A stretch of 64,000 nucleotides of DNA from Mesorhizobium sp. M4B.F.Ca.ET.058.02.1.1 (GCF_003952505.1 NZ_CP034450.1:3162001-3226000); one strand, 5' to 3'. Shown: positions 43,329-53,005, numbered from the stretch's first letter. Program-made: numbers and translations. Notes: generated by a model from the sequence alone, not told the origin.

Positions 43329-43346
43329 TGTGCGAAATCATGCACA
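43329..43346. promoter_or_regulatory. candidate DctD upstream activator site
   Basis: TGTGCGAAATCATGCACA: inverted repeat TGTGC/GCACA, centred about 115 bp upstream of the dctA -24/-12 element, at the spacing expected for an NtrC-type enhancer. Similar TGTGCG-type palindromes are described as DctD sites in rhizobia. A second site is not obvious. It lies just before the dctB start. Confidence 0.55.
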
Positions 43347-43354
43347 GATGGGCG

Positions 43355-45226
43355 ATGCTGCAGCGCCCCGCAGCCGGCGCCATTGCCGGCCTTTCTCCAA
43401 CGCCCGAGCAGCTCGGCAAAAGGGCGCGCCGAGCGTGGCTGCTGTTTGCCGGCGTGGCCCTCGCCATCATCGCCGCGGCGCTCTACGGCGCCGGCCTTTA
43501 TGGCCGCGCGGTCGAGGTCGACGCGCTTGCCGCGCAGGGGCGCACCGACGCCAACCTGAAGGTGGCGCTGCTCCGCGCCGTGCTGGAAAACCCGCGCGCG
43601 CTGCCGCTGCTTCTGTCTGAGGACCAGCAGGTGCATGACGCGCTGACCGCGCGCACCAATGCCGCGATCGACGTGCTCAACCGCAAGCTCGAAGGGCTGG
43701 TGTCCGGCACCAAGGCGTCGGTGCTCTACGTCACCGGCACGGACGGCCTGGCGGTCGCGTCGAGCAACTGGCGCGAGCCGACCAGCTTCGTCGGCAACGA
43801 CTACGGCTTCCGCGCCTATTTCTCCCGCGCCATGCAGACGGGAACCGCCGAGTATTTCGCGCTCGGCAATGTCAGCAAGCGCCCCGGCCTCTACATCTCG
43901 CGCCGTGTCGGCAGCGCCTCGGCACCGCTTGGCGTCGTTGTCGTCAAGATGGAGTTCGACCAGCTCGAGGCCGACTGGCACGAGGCCAACCGGCCGGCCT
44001 ATGTCAGCGACGAGCATGGCGTCGTGCTGATCACCAGCGTGCCGTCCTGGCGCTTCATGACGACGGCGCCGCTTGCCGGCGCCTCCCTTGCCGAAATCCG
44101 GGACAGCCAGCAGTTCGGCGACGCGCCGCTGGTGCCGCTGCCGATCACGCGGAGGGAACCCTTGAGCGCCGACGTGTCCATAGTGCATGCGATCACGCCG
44201 GGCGGCAGCGATGGCGAATATCTCAGGCTGTCGACGCCGGTCGCCTCGACGCCGTGGCGGCTCGACTATCTCGTTCCGGCCGAGGCGCCGATCGCCGCCG
44301 CCCAGCGCGAGATGCGGCTCCTGGCGCTCGGCGTCATCGGGCCGCTCATCGGCCTTGCCGCCTATCTGTTATGGCGCCGGCAATCCGCGCAGATGCGGAT
44401 CGCCGCCGAACAGGCGACGCGCGCCGAGCTCGAACGTCGTGTCGTCGAGCGCACCGAGGATCTGAGCCGCGCCCGCGATCGCCTGCAGGCCGAGATCACC
44501 GACCATCGCAGCACAGAGGCCAAGCTGCAGGTGGTGCAGCAGGAGCTGGTGCAAGCCAATCGACTGGCCATCCTCGGTCAGGTCGCCGCCGGTGTCGCTC
44601 ATGAGATCAACCAGCCGGTGGCGACCATCCGCGCCTATGCCGACAATGCGCGCGTCTTCCTCGACCGCCAGCAGACGGCGCCGGCCGAGGAGAACCTCGA
44701 TGCCATCGCGGCGCTGACCGAGCGTATCGGCACCATCACCGACGAGTTGAAAACCTTCGCCCGCAAGGGCCGCACGGCGGCCGAGCCGGTCGAGTTGCGC
44801 GGCGTCATCGAGGGCGCGGTGGTGCTGCTCAGAAGCCGTTTCGCCGGCCGGCTCGACGCGCTCGATATCGCGCTGCCGCCGCCCGCACTCAAGGTCATGG
44901 GCAATCGGGTGCGGCTGGAACAGGTGCTGATCAATTTGTTCCAGAACGCGCTGGAGGCGCTGGACGGTCGCGACGGCGCCAGGGTCGAGGTTTTGGTCGA
45001 GGAAAAAGACGACGGCGTCGTGCTCAATGTCTCGGACAACGGGCCGGGCATTCCGCCGGCGATCCTGAAATCGCTGTTCACGCCCTTCAACACCTCGAAG
45101 GAGAAAGGGCTGGGGCTAGGTCTCGTCATCTCCAAGGACATCGTCGCCGACTATGGCGGACGCATCGAGGTCGCGAGCGGCGCCGAGGGCACGCGTTTCA
45201 CCATCCATCTTGCGAAAGCGGCGTAG
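43355..45226 (+). CDS. dctB: C4-dicarboxylate sensor histidine kinase
   Basis: 623 aa membrane kinase. First membrane helix ([20 protein letters not shown]) near residues 27-50, a large periplasmic sensor with two PAS/CACHE-like repeats (about 50-310), second helix ([19 protein letters not shown]) near 325, coiled-coil linker (about 345-415), and HisKA with phospho-accepting His in [19 protein letters not shown]. The HATPase domain has [27 protein letters not shown] and [12 protein letters not shown]. It phosphorylates DctD. Starts at ATG 43340 or 43355 are possible; 43355 leaves the palindrome outside the gene. dctD starts 2 bp after the stop. Confidence 0.92.
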   Translation: MLQRPAAGAIAGLSPTPEQLGKRARRAWLLFAGVALAIIAAALYGAGLYGRAVEVDALAAQGRTDANLKVALLRAVLENPRALPLLLSEDQQVHDALTARTNAAIDVLNRKLEGLVSGTKASVLYVTGTDGLAVASSNWREPTSFVGNDYGFRAYFSRAMQTGTAEYFALGNVSKRPGLYISRRVGSASAPLGVVVVKMEFDQLEADWHEANRPAYVSDEHGVVLITSVPSWRFMTTAPLAGASLAEIRDSQQFGDAPLVPLPITRREPLSADVSIVHAITPGGSDGEYLRLSTPVASTPWRLDYLVPAEAPIAAAQREMRLLALGVIGPLIGLAAYLLWRRQSAQMRIAAEQATRAELERRVVERTEDLSRARDRLQAEITDHRSTEAKLQVVQQELVQANRLAILGQVAAGVAHEINQPVATIRAYADNARVFLDRQQTAPAEENLDAIAALTERIGTITDELKTFARKGRTAAEPVELRGVIEGAVVLLRSRFAGRLDALDIALPPPALKVMGNRVRLEQVLINLFQNALEALDGRDGARVEVLVEEKDDGVVLNVSDNGPGIPPAILKSLFTPFNTSKEKGLGLGLVISKDIVADYGGRIEVASGAEGTRFTIHLAKAA

Positions 45227-45227
45227 C

Positions 45228-46583
45228 ATGGCGACCAACGACCCCGCCCCGGTCATCCTGATCGACGACGACGCCGATCTCCTGAAGGCGACAAGGCAGA
45301 CGCTGGAGCTCGCCGGCTTCGCGGTGTCGGCCTTTTCGATGGCGCGAGAGGCTCTGGCCGGGCTCGACGCCGGTTTCGCCGGCGTGGTGGTGTCCGACAT
45401 CCGCATGCCCGAGATCGACGGACTGCAGCTTTTCGACCACATCGTGGAGGTAGACCCGGACATCCCTGTCATCCTCGTCACCGGCCATGGCGACATCGCG
45501 ATGGCCGTGAAGGCGATCAAGGACGGCGCATACGACTTCATCACCAAGCCCTTCGCGGCCGACCGGCTTGCACAAAGTGTCTGGCGGGCGGCCGAAAAGC
45601 GCCGCCTGGTGATGGAGAACCGGGCCTTGCGCGAGGCGGCCGAGCAGGCGCAGGACAGCCTGCCGCTGATCGGCCAGACGCCGGCGATGGAGCGGCTGCG
45701 CCGCACGCTGAGACAGATCGCCGATACCGATGTCGACGTTCTGGTGACCGGCGAGACGGGCTCCGGCAAGGAAGTGGTGGCGAGCCTGCTGCACCGCTGG
45801 AGCCGCCGCGCCCAGGGCAATTTCGTGGCGCTGAACTGCGGCACGCTGCCGGAGACGGTGATCGAGAGCGAATTGTTCGGCCACGAGGCAGGCGCCTTCA
45901 CCGGCGCACAGAAGAAGAGGATTGGCCGCATCGAGCATTCAAGCGGCGGCACGCTGTTCCTCGACGAGATCGAGAGCATGCCGCCCTCGACCCAGGTGCA
46001 GATGCTGCGGGTGCTGGAAATGCGCGAGGTGACGCCGCTCGGCACCAATGAGGTGCGGCCCGTCGACCTGCGCGTCGTCGCCGCCGCCAAGGTCGATCTT
46101 GGCGATCCCGGCCAGCGAGGTGCCTTCCGCGAGGACCTTTACTACCGGCTGAACGTGGTGACGCTGTCGATCCCGCCGCTGCGCGAGCGCCGCGACGACG
46201 TGGCCCTGCTGTTCGGCTATTTCGCCGAGCGTGCGGCCGCCCGCTTCCAACGCTCGATGCCGGCCGTGCCGGCGGCGGTTACCCGCCATCTGAGAGAACA
46301 TGACTGGCCCGGCAATGTGCGGGAGCTCGCCCATTTCGCCGAGCGTTTCGTGCTCGGGCTTGAGGACAGCGCCGGCGCGCAACAGCCTGCCCCGGCCGAA
46401 TCGGATGCTGCCATGCCGCTGCCCGAACGGCTCGACCGCTACGAGGCCGAGATCATCCGCGAGACACTTGGCCGCAATGACGGCGATGTCCGGCGCACGA
46501 TCGAGGCGCTGGGGATTCCGCGCAAGACCTTCTACGACAAGTTGCAGCGGCACGGCATCGTGCGCAGCGATTTTTCCAGATAA
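45228..46583 (+). CDS. dctD: C4-dicarboxylate response regulator, sigma-54 activator
   Basis: 451 aa NtrC-type activator. The receiver domain (residues 10-125) has the acidic pair IDDDAD, phospho-Asp in [13 protein letters not shown], and Lys in ITKPF. The AAA+ domain (about 150-380) has Walker A GETGSGKE, the sigma-54 contact loop GAFTGAQ, and Walker [11 protein letters not shown]. The C-terminal Fis-type HTH ([20 protein letters not shown]) binds DNA. It activates the sigma-54 promoter of dctA. Start at ATG 45228 ([17 protein letters not shown]). Confidence 0.95.
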   Translation: MATNDPAPVILIDDDADLLKATRQTLELAGFAVSAFSMAREALAGLDAGFAGVVVSDIRMPEIDGLQLFDHIVEVDPDIPVILVTGHGDIAMAVKAIKDGAYDFITKPFAADRLAQSVWRAAEKRRLVMENRALREAAEQAQDSLPLIGQTPAMERLRRTLRQIADTDVDVLVTGETGSGKEVVASLLHRWSRRAQGNFVALNCGTLPETVIESELFGHEAGAFTGAQKKRIGRIEHSSGGTLFLDEIESMPPSTQVQMLRVLEMREVTPLGTNEVRPVDLRVVAAAKVDLGDPGQRGAFREDLYYRLNVVTLSIPPLRERRDDVALLFGYFAERAAARFQRSMPAVPAAVTRHLREHDWPGNVRELAHFAERFVLGLEDSAGAQQPAPAESDAAMPLPERLDRYEAEIIRETLGRNDGDVRRTIEALGIPRKTFYDKLQRHGIVRSDFSR

Positions 46584-46754
46584 TTCAATCGGGTGGAACG
46601 GAAAGCAGGGCGCGGCCGTTTGAAAGGCGCCGCGAACCGTGGCACGTCGGCACCAGATAGTCCCGAAGATCGCGGCGGAGTCCCCTGGCGAGGTGCGTTC
46701 GGGTTGCACTTGGCCGATGTTGATGGTTTGTTGCCGGGCAGCGGAGATTAAGTG

Positions 46755-47099
46755 ATGCGAGAACCCGTCGGTCAAGACGAATATGGGTCGACCAGTCCCT
46801 TCGATCCGGACGAACTGTCGAATTTGAACGCGATCGGCCCGGCCATGGGGAGTGGCAACGACTTCGAGAAATACGCCGTCGCGGTGATCATTGTGTTCGG
46901 CGCGCTGATCATCGGCGGACTGATGGCCGCCTCGATGACCTTCGGCCACCGCAACGGCTTCCTGTTCGCGCTTGGCGGGGCAACATCCGCCTGGATATCG
47001 GGCAATGCGCTGCTGCTCGACCGGCCCCGCCTCTATGCCCTGTTCGTCGGCATCGCCGCCGTCATGCTGCTGGCCTCCACGTTGACACTGGTCGTCTGA
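46755..47099 (+). CDS. hypothetical membrane protein
   Basis: 114 aa. An acidic soluble N-terminus of about 40 residues is followed by three hydrophobic segments (YAVAVIIVFGALIIGGLMAA, NGFLFALGGATSAWISGNAL, LYALFVGIAAVMLLASTLTL). GCGGAG lies eight bases before ATG 46755; the adjacent GTG is also in frame. No family recognised. It stands alone 171 bp after dctD, with no clear link to it. Confidence 0.6.
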   Translation: MREPVGQDEYGSTSPFDPDELSNLNAIGPAMGSGNDFEKYAVAVIIVFGALIIGGLMAASMTFGHRNGFLFALGGATSAWISGNALLLDRPRLYALFVGIAAVMLLASTLTLVV

Positions 47100-47199
47100 C
47101 CGGGCCTATCAACCAGGGCCTGGTAGCCAAGCGCCTCGCCAGCCGCGGCGCGGCTGTCGATGGCGCCGTTGTAGCGGGGCCGCCTGGCCCCAGCCACCA

Positions 47200-47921
47200 T
47201 CAGGGCTTAGCAGCAATCAGAACATAACCCCGCGTGCGGTTAGCATTGTCCGAGTCTTGCGTGTTCATTGCGTTAAATAGGTCGGCTGTCGTCACCCAGA
47301 CGGGGGATATTTGTACCGAGCAACGTCGAGGATGAGGAAACGGTCGGTCTCGGCATCATAAGCGGCCAAGGGTGAGATGTGGCCGCCTTTTTCCTGACCC
47401 ATGGCTTTGCGCAAGTAATTGACGATGACAAAGTGCCTTTTGGTCGCGAGATAGCCTCGGACCTCCTTGCGGAAGGTGTCCATGCTGCTGTCGGCAGCAT
47501 GTCGCACCTCAACCTGCACGGGCTGCAACGCAAGAAGGCCACCCAATTCATCTAAAGTCATGCCCTGCTTTTTGATTGTCTCAGCCGGAATGACCTGCTC
47601 GCTGCGGGCATCCAGAAGATTGTCCTGAGTGAAGGTGCTGTAGGGGTCATACTCGGGCACCGGTGGGGCTGGAACGCCAATGGCATTCAGAACCATGACA
47701 CTGCTGGCCACCCCACAAAAAGCTTGGTTCTTCTGGGTGACGAAATTTATGGCCAGCGTAAAATAGGCTTCGCGGGCATCGGCCTCGATCAAGAGCGCTT
47801 CACCGGCATCGGAAGCCGCCCCGATGAGATTTGCCGGCAGCGGCAGCGTCTCGGCTCTGGCCTCCATCGAGGCCAATAACGTGGCAAGCAATGCGAGTCG
47901 AATGACATGCTTCATGAACAT
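47200..47921 (-). pseudogene. secreted phytochelatin synthase-like peptidase, late single-base frameshift
   Basis: Papain-like C83 family; bacterial members cleave glutathione and some make phytochelatin. Signal peptide (VIRLALLATLLASMEARAET). Catalytic triad: Cys in KNQAFCGVASSVMVLNA, His in EKGGHISPLAAYD, Asp in FLILDVARYKYPP. The frame then ends early (stop at 47292), but after one inserted base in the GGGGG run at 47302-47306 it reads VWVTTADLFNAMNTQDSDNA and GYVLIAAKP to a stop at 47200, the normal family C-terminus. Without repair only ~30 residues are lost after the triad, so activity might survive. ATG 47921 has GAGGAG eight bases upstream. Confidence 0.85.
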
Positions 47922-48264
47922 CGTCGCGCTCCTCGGCTGATCACCCTTCGGCCTGACAAACTTGCTCCCAAGTCTCGCAGCTGTCCAGACGAGCTTCGGC
48001 GCCATGAGAGCCATCTGTGACCCCTGATGTCAGCGAACGGCGAAGACGGCGGCCGATGGCGTGAAGGCGAAGGTGAGCGAAAGGCTGACGGCGATCAGCG
48101 TCCGGCGGTGAGATGCATGGCGGGGACTCCGGGGCGTGGGGGACGCCTAGGAAAGACCCTTGGAGCGCGATAGTCCAATAACAATTGAATAATCGAAACG
48201 GCCCGCTTACCCCGCCTCCGCTGCGGTCTTTGTCCGAAGGATAGGAAATGCCCAAGCTCAGTGC

Positions 48265-48299
48265 TGCCCCTCATCGCCCTGCCGGGCACTTCTCCCCCT
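48265..48299 (+). repeat. CCTCATCCGCCTGCCGG repeat, truncated copy
   Basis: GCCCCTCATCGCCCTGCCGG then GCACTTCTCCCCCT; the second hairpin arm is missing. Same family as 30891-30938. Confidence 0.6.
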
Positions 48300-48380
48300 A
48301 GACAGTTAGAAGGGGCACTCATCGGTGGTTTCGATAATCGCCAGGCTAGCAGAACAGACGCCGAGGTCGCGGTCAGCTCT

Positions 48381-48425
48381 CTTCTCCCCGTTCACGGGGA
48401 GAAGGCGCCGGCAGGCGGATGAGGG
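48381..48425 (-). repeat. CCTCATCCGCCTGCCGG repeat, inverted copy
   Basis: CTTCTCCCCG-TTCA-CGGGGAGAAG hairpin followed by GCGCCGGCAGGCGGATGAG; full-length copy on the minus strand. With the truncated plus-strand copy 80 bp away it makes an inverted pair. Confidence 0.7.
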
Positions 48426-48481
48426 CAGCACTGAGCTTGGCGATTGTCGAAAAACTGCCTTGAGCAATCGCCGACTTGGCT

Positions 48482-49774
48482 TCAAACAATGCCCCCACCG
48501 CCGCTGGCGACCGCAGGCCGCTCCGCCGCGACCTTCGCCCGGTAGCCGGCGGCGCGGTAAGCTGCGACCGGATCGATGGCGCCGCCGGTCTTCATCCGCG
48601 CCATGGCCAGGATCGGCTCGACATCGGTGCGATAGGCGGCTTTCAGCGTCTGCGTCGCCATCAGCGCGTCATTGGTCTCCTGGAAGCCCTCGAGCGCCCT
48701 GCGGTCGACCAGCAGCGCCTGCGCATAGGAGCGCTGCACTTCCACCGCCGACAGCATCAGGCTTTCGATCGGGTCGGTGACGTTGTGGCTCTGGTCGAGC
48801 ATGTGCGCTGGGTTGAACCGGTCGGCTCCGGATAGCTCGGCGTCGACCAACTCGTTGAAGACCAGGAACAGTCGGTAGGGATCGATCGAGCCGGCATCGA
48901 GATCGTCGTCGCCATATTTGGAATCGTTGAAGTGGAAGCCGCCGAGCTTCTTGAACTGGATCAGCCGCGACACGATCATCTCGATGTTGACGTTCGGCGC
49001 ATGGTGGCCGAGATCGACCAGGCAGTAAGCCTTGTCGCCGAGTTCTTTCGCGATGATGTAGTTGGTGCCCCAGTCCTGCACGACCGTCGAATAGAAGGCC
49101 GGCTCGTACATCTTGTGCTCGGTGAAAAGCCGCCAGTCGTCCGGCAGCCCGGCATAGATGTCGCGCATGGCGTCGAGATAGCGCTCGAAGGCTCTGGCGA
49201 AATTGACCTGGCCGGGAAAGTTCGAGCCGTCGCCGATCCACACCGTCAGCGCCTTCGAGCCAAGCGTCTTGCCGATCTCGATGCATTCGAGATTGTGCTC
49301 GACCGCCTGGCGGCGCGTGCCGGCATCGGCATGCGACAGCGAGCCGAATTTGTAGGAAAGCTCCTGGTCCTTGGCGTCGGAGAAGGTGTTCGAATTCATG
49401 GCGTCGAAGCCGAGGCCGAAGCGCGACGCGGCCTGCTTCAGCCGCTTCGGGTCAGCCTTGTCCCAGGGGATGTGCAGCGAGACGGTCGGCGTCGCCTGGG
49501 TCAGCTGGCTGATGACTGCGCAGTCCTCGATCTTGTCGAAGATGTCGCGCGGCTCACCAGCACCGGGGAAACGGGCAAAGCGGGTGCCGCCGGTGCCGAC
49601 GCCCCAGGACGGGATCGCCACGGCGAATTTCTCCACCTTGTCGCGGATAGCGTCAATGGCGATGCCGCGCCGGTCGAGGTGTTCGCCGAGCGAGTCGTAA
49701 TCGCGTTCGAGGTCGCTCTTGCGCGCAGCGTTTTGGCTGGCGACGAGGTCGGCTGAGATAATGGTTTCGGACAA
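48482..49774 (-). CDS. rhaI: L-rhamnose isomerase, RhaI type
   Basis: 430 aa metal-dependent TIM-barrel isomerase converting L-rhamnose to L-rhamnulose. Metal and substrate residues are in VWIGDGSNFPGQVNFARAFE, LFTEHKMYEPAFYSTVVQDW, YCLVDLGHHAPNVNIEMIV and GGFHFNDSKYGDDDLDAGSI. This is the Pseudomonas/rhizobial RhaI family, not E. coli RhaA. It lies downstream of rhaD on the same strand with a repeat copy in the 86-bp gap. Confidence 0.95.
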   Translation of the reverse strand: MSETIISADLVASQNAARKSDLERDYDSLGEHLDRRGIAIDAIRDKVEKFAVAIPSWGVGTGGTRFARFPGAGEPRDIFDKIEDCAVISQLTQATPTVSLHIPWDKADPKRLKQAASRFGLGFDAMNSNTFSDAKDQELSYKFGSLSHADAGTRRQAVEHNLECIEIGKTLGSKALTVWIGDGSNFPGQVNFARAFERYLDAMRDIYAGLPDDWRLFTEHKMYEPAFYSTVVQDWGTNYIIAKELGDKAYCLVDLGHHAPNVNIEMIVSRLIQFKKLGGFHFNDSKYGDDDLDAGSIDPYRLFLVFNELVDAELSGADRFNPAHMLDQSHNVTDPIESLMLSAVEVQRSYAQALLVDRRALEGFQETNDALMATQTLKAAYRTDVEPILAMARMKTGGAIDPVAAYRAAGYRAKVAAERPAVASGGGGIV

Positions 49775-49808
49775 CTGCTATTCCTCCCAAGACTACGTTC
49801 GGCTGGCG

Positions 49809-49852
49809 CTTCATCCGCCTGCCGGCACCTTCTCCCCGTGAACGGGGAGAAG
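49809..49852 (+). repeat. CCTCATCCGCCTGCCGG repeat between rhaD and rhaI
   Basis: CTTCATCCGCCTGCCGGCAC then CTTCTCCCCGTGAACGGGGAG AAGG. Full copy inside the rhaDI transcription unit; its hairpin could separate or stabilise the two mRNA segments. Confidence 0.7.
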
Positions 49853-49860
49853 GAAGTTGC

Positions 49861-51963
49861 CTAGCGCGTAAAGCTTTGCGCGTTGCCCGCGTCGACATTG
49901 ATGATGTTGCCGGTCGACTTGGCCGACATGTCGGAGGCGAAGAAGTAGATCGCCTCGGCGATGTCCTCCGGGAAGACCGAGCGCTTCAGCATCGAGCGCG
50001 AGCGGTAGTGCTCCTCGAGATCGTTGGTCGACATCTTGTAGGCAGCGGCGCGCTGTTCCTTCCATTCGCCGCTCCAGATCTTGGAGCCGCGCAGCACGGC
50101 GTCCGGATTGACGACGTTGACCCTGATCTGCGCCTCCGCGCCCTCAAGGGCGAGGCAGCGCGCGAGATGGATCTCGGCCGCCTTGGCCGTGCAATAGGCG
50201 GCGGCGTTGGGCGAAGCGGCAAGCCCGTTCTTGGAGGCGACGAAGACGACGTTGCCGCCGATCTTCTGGGCACGGAACAGCCGGAACGCCTCGCGCGAGA
50301 CGAGGAAATAGCCGGTGGACAATATGTCCATGTTCTTGTTCCACAGCGCCAGCGACGTCTCCTCGATCGGCGCCGAGGAGGCAAGGCCGGCATTCGAGAC
50401 AAGGATGTCGATGCCGCCGAACTCGACCGACGTCTCGGCGAAGCCCGCGACGACCTGGTCCTCCGAGGTGACGTTGATCACCACCGGCCGGACGAAATCC
50501 TTGCCATAGGCTTTCGACAGTTCGTCATTGGCGCTGGCGAGCGCCGCCTCGTCGATGTCGGCCAGCACCACGCAGGCGCCTTCGCGCAGCAGCCGGTTGG
50601 CGGTGGCGCGGCCGATGCCGCCGGCGCCGCCTGTAACCAGCGCGATCTGGCCGGCCAGCGCCTTCGGCTTCGGCAGACGCTGCAGCTTGGCTTCCTCGAG
50701 CAGCCAGTATTCGATGTCGAAGGCCTCCTGCGCCGGCAGGCCGACATAGGACGAGACGGTCGAGGCGCCGCGCATGACGTTGATGGCGTTCACATAGAAT
50801 TCGCCGGAGATGCGCGCGGTCGCCTTGTCGCCGGCGAAGGTGAACATGCCGACGCCCGGCATCAGATAGACCACGGCATTGGGATCGCGAATGGCGGGTG
50901 AGTCCACATGCTTGCAACTGTCGTAATAGGCCTGGTAGCCGACACGATATTCGGCGATGTCGTCGGCAAGACGCGCAATGACGGCGTCGACGTCAGGTTT
51001 CGCCGGGTCGAATTCGATCACCAGCGGCCGGATCTTGGTGCGCAGGAAATGGTCAGGGCATGAGGTGCCCAGTGCTGCCAGCGGCCGCAAATCCCTCGAA
51101 TTGACGAATTCGAGCACGGCGGGCTGGTCGTCGAATTGGCCGAGCTTGTGGCTCTTCTCCGAGATCAGGCCGCGGATCCTCGGCATCAGCTTCGCGGCAA
51201 TCGCGCGGCGCGCAGGCGCGTCGAGCGACTTCACCGCCTCGCCGCCGAAGATGGCCACGCCTTCAGACCGGCGCTCGAACCACTCGATCGCCTGGTTGAT
51301 GACCGAGATCGTCGTCTCGTAGCATTCCTTCGGTGTGTCGCCCCAGCTGAACAGGCCGTGGCTTTCGAGGATGACGCCCTTCGCCTCGGGGTTCTCCAGG
51401 CAGAATTTCTCCAGCCACAGGCCGAGCTCGAAGCCCGGCCGCTTCCAGGGCAGCCAGCCGATGGCATCGCCAAAGATCTCCTTCGTCAGCGTCTTGGAAT
51501 CCTTCGCCGCGGCAATGGCGATGATGGCGTCGGGATGCATGTGGTCGACGCAAGGCCTCGGCACGAAGGCATGCAGCGGCGTGTCGATCGAGGCCGCGCG
51601 CGGATTGAGGTTGAAGGTGCAGTGCGGCAGGTAGCCGACCATCTCGTCCTCATGCGCGAGGCCGCGATAGAGACCTTTCAGCGCACGCAATTTGTCCATG
51701 TAGAGCGTGGCAAAGCCGTCGAGCTTGATCGAGGCGCTGTCGCCGCCCGAGCCCTTGACCCACAGAACCTCGACGTCCTCGCCGGTCAGCGGGTCCTTCT
51801 GCCAGACCTTGGACGAGGTGTTGCCGCCGCCATAGTTGGTGACGCGCTTGTCGGAACCCAGCGTGTTGGAGCGATAGACCAGAAGCTCCGGGTCGCTCAA
51901 TCCTTTGGCCTTCGCATCGTCCCACAGATTGGCGAGGCGCGAGCCGGAGCGCTTGTCGAGCAT
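49861..51963 (-). CDS. rhaD: bifunctional rhamnulose aldolase / alcohol dehydrogenase
   Basis: 700 aa fusion. The N-terminal class II aldolase/adducin domain (about residues 1-400) has NYGGGNTSSKVWQKDP, HPDAIIAIAAAKDS and VILESHGLFSWGDTPKECYE. The C-terminal SDR domain (about 430-700) has IALVTGGAGGIGRATANRLL, LVSNAGLASSAPIEE and the YxxxK pair in AAYCTAKAAEIHLAR. It cleaves rhamnulose (phosphate) to lactaldehyde plus DHA(P) and oxidises lactaldehyde. ATG 51963 has GGAGG seven bases upstream. Divergent from rhaR. Confidence 0.94.
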   Translation of the reverse strand: MLDKRSGSRLANLWDDAKAKGLSDPELLVYRSNTLGSDKRVTNYGGGNTSSKVWQKDPLTGEDVEVLWVKGSGGDSASIKLDGFATLYMDKLRALKGLYRGLAHEDEMVGYLPHCTFNLNPRAASIDTPLHAFVPRPCVDHMHPDAIIAIAAAKDSKTLTKEIFGDAIGWLPWKRPGFELGLWLEKFCLENPEAKGVILESHGLFSWGDTPKECYETTISVINQAIEWFERRSEGVAIFGGEAVKSLDAPARRAIAAKLMPRIRGLISEKSHKLGQFDDQPAVLEFVNSRDLRPLAALGTSCPDHFLRTKIRPLVIEFDPAKPDVDAVIARLADDIAEYRVGYQAYYDSCKHVDSPAIRDPNAVVYLMPGVGMFTFAGDKATARISGEFYVNAINVMRGASTVSSYVGLPAQEAFDIEYWLLEEAKLQRLPKPKALAGQIALVTGGAGGIGRATANRLLREGACVVLADIDEAALASANDELSKAYGKDFVRPVVINVTSEDQVVAGFAETSVEFGGIDILVSNAGLASSAPIEETSLALWNKNMDILSTGYFLVSREAFRLFRAQKIGGNVVFVASKNGLAASPNAAAYCTAKAAEIHLARCLALEGAEAQIRVNVVNPDAVLRGSKIWSGEWKEQRAAAYKMSTNDLEEHYRSRSMLKRSVFPEDIAEAIYFFASDMSAKSTGNIINVDAGNAQSFTR

Positions 51964-52050
51964 AGATATCCTCCCTTCGGACGCAAAAGGGTGCGGTCCT
52001 TTTCGCGGGGAATGTCTACGCAAGACGCCCTCTTGTCAATCACAAACGAT

Positions 52051-52067
52051 CAATATCGATCATATTG
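52051..52067. promoter_or_regulatory. candidate RhaR operator
   Basis: CAATATCGATCATATTG: arms CAATAT/ATATTG around CGATC, in the AT-rich core of the rhaD-rhaR intergenic region; related GATCA motifs recur on both sides up to 52100. A DeoR-family regulator is encoded next to it. Confidence 0.5.
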
Positions 52068-52100
52068 CACTGCACAATGAAAATATATGATCGGAAATGA

Positions 52101-52130
52101 TTGACACTGCTCGTTTTGAGTGCCTAGATG
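52101..52130 (+). promoter_or_regulatory. candidate promoter of rhaR operon
   Basis: TTGACA (52101-52106), 18-bp spacer, TAGATG (52125-52130), 19 bp before the rhaR ATG. The -35 is perfect, the -10 moderate. Confidence 0.45.
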
Positions 52131-52148
52131 CTCAGGCAGGGAGGAACC

Positions 52149-52957
52149 ATGCACGAAAAAGAGCGCCACAGGATCATTCTGTCCGCCGTCCAGGAAAAGC
52201 CTGTGGTGACGGTGCAGGAGATGGTCGACTTGACAGACTCCTCCGAGGCGACGATCCGGCGCGACATCGCGGCCCTGCATGTGCAGAAGCGCCTGCGCCG
52301 GGTGCGCGGCGGCGCCGAGGCGATCTCGCCGCCGCAGTTCATCGGCCTTGCCGGCCGCCCCTTCTCGGTCAACGAGACGCTGAACGCCGCGCAGAAGCGG
52401 GCGATCGCGCGGGAAGCCGTCGATCTCTGCAAGGACGGCGAGCCGATTATCATCAATGGCGGCACCACCACTTTCCAGATGGTGCATTTCCTGACCGGCC
52501 GCCGCATGCCGATCTTCACCAATTCCTTCCCAATCGCCGAACACCTGCTCAAGCACACGAAGAATACGGTGATGCTGTCAGGGGCACGATCTACCGCGAG
52601 CAGAACATCATCCTGTCGCCCTTCGACAATGACGTGACGCGCAATTTCTACGCGCGACGCATGTTCATGGGCGCGCAGGGGCTGGGGCCGCTCGGGCTGA
52701 TGGAAGGCGACCCGCTGCTGATCCAGGCCGAGCAGAAGCTGATCGACCAGGCCGACGAACTGGTGGTGCTGGTCGATTCCTCGAAGTTCCGCATGCGCTC
52801 CAGCCTGATCCTGTGCGGGCTGACGCGCATCGCCACCGTGATCACCGACGACGGCATCGAGGACCGCGAGGCCAAGATGCTCGAAAGCGCCGGGGTAACG
52901 CTGATCGTCGCCCGCAAGGCGGCCACCGAGAAGGAAGAATCTTCACTGCAGGCCTGA
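52149..52957 (+). pseudogene. rhaR: DeoR-family rhamnose regulator RhaR, single-base frameshift
   Basis: DeoR/GlpR-type repressor. HTH at residues ~3-57 (KPVVTVQEMVDLTDSSEATI, RRDIAALHVQKRLRRVRGGA), then the sugar-phosphate sensor domain. The first frame runs to NTVMLSG at ~52583; the second continues GTIYREQNIILSPFDNDVT to SLQA at 52957. One extra base in the GGGG run 52581-52584 restores a 269-residue protein of normal length. ATG 52149 has GGGAGGA upstream. If the frameshift is real, only the HTH and part of the sensor would be made, and the operon could be deregulated. Confidence 0.88.
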
Positions 52958-53005
52958 GCGGCCCGCAGCGGCGATGGAAATGCAACGCTCAAGGGAGGAT
53001 ATTCG

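Larger units (their letters stand above)
47922..48481. other. 560-bp spacer with repeats and a signal-peptide-like relic
   Basis: No supported gene. On the minus strand near 48028-48105, the reading HRRTLIAVSLSLTFAFTPSA AVFAVR-stop looks like a signal peptide cut short, and its ATG context (MHLT) is in another frame, suggesting a dead small gene. Repeat copies occupy 48265-48299 and 48381-48425 in opposite orientation, on either side of a ~80-bp unique stretch. Confidence 0.45.

Noticed and set aside
46640..46665. TGGCACG-like sequence after dctD as a second sigma-54 promoter
   Set aside because: The -12 half is CACC rather than TTGC at the required spacing, so it does not meet the consensus.
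47922..48481. CRISPR array suspected from repeated GC-rich units
   Set aside because: The repeats are few, in opposite orientations and unevenly spaced; no cas genes are present.
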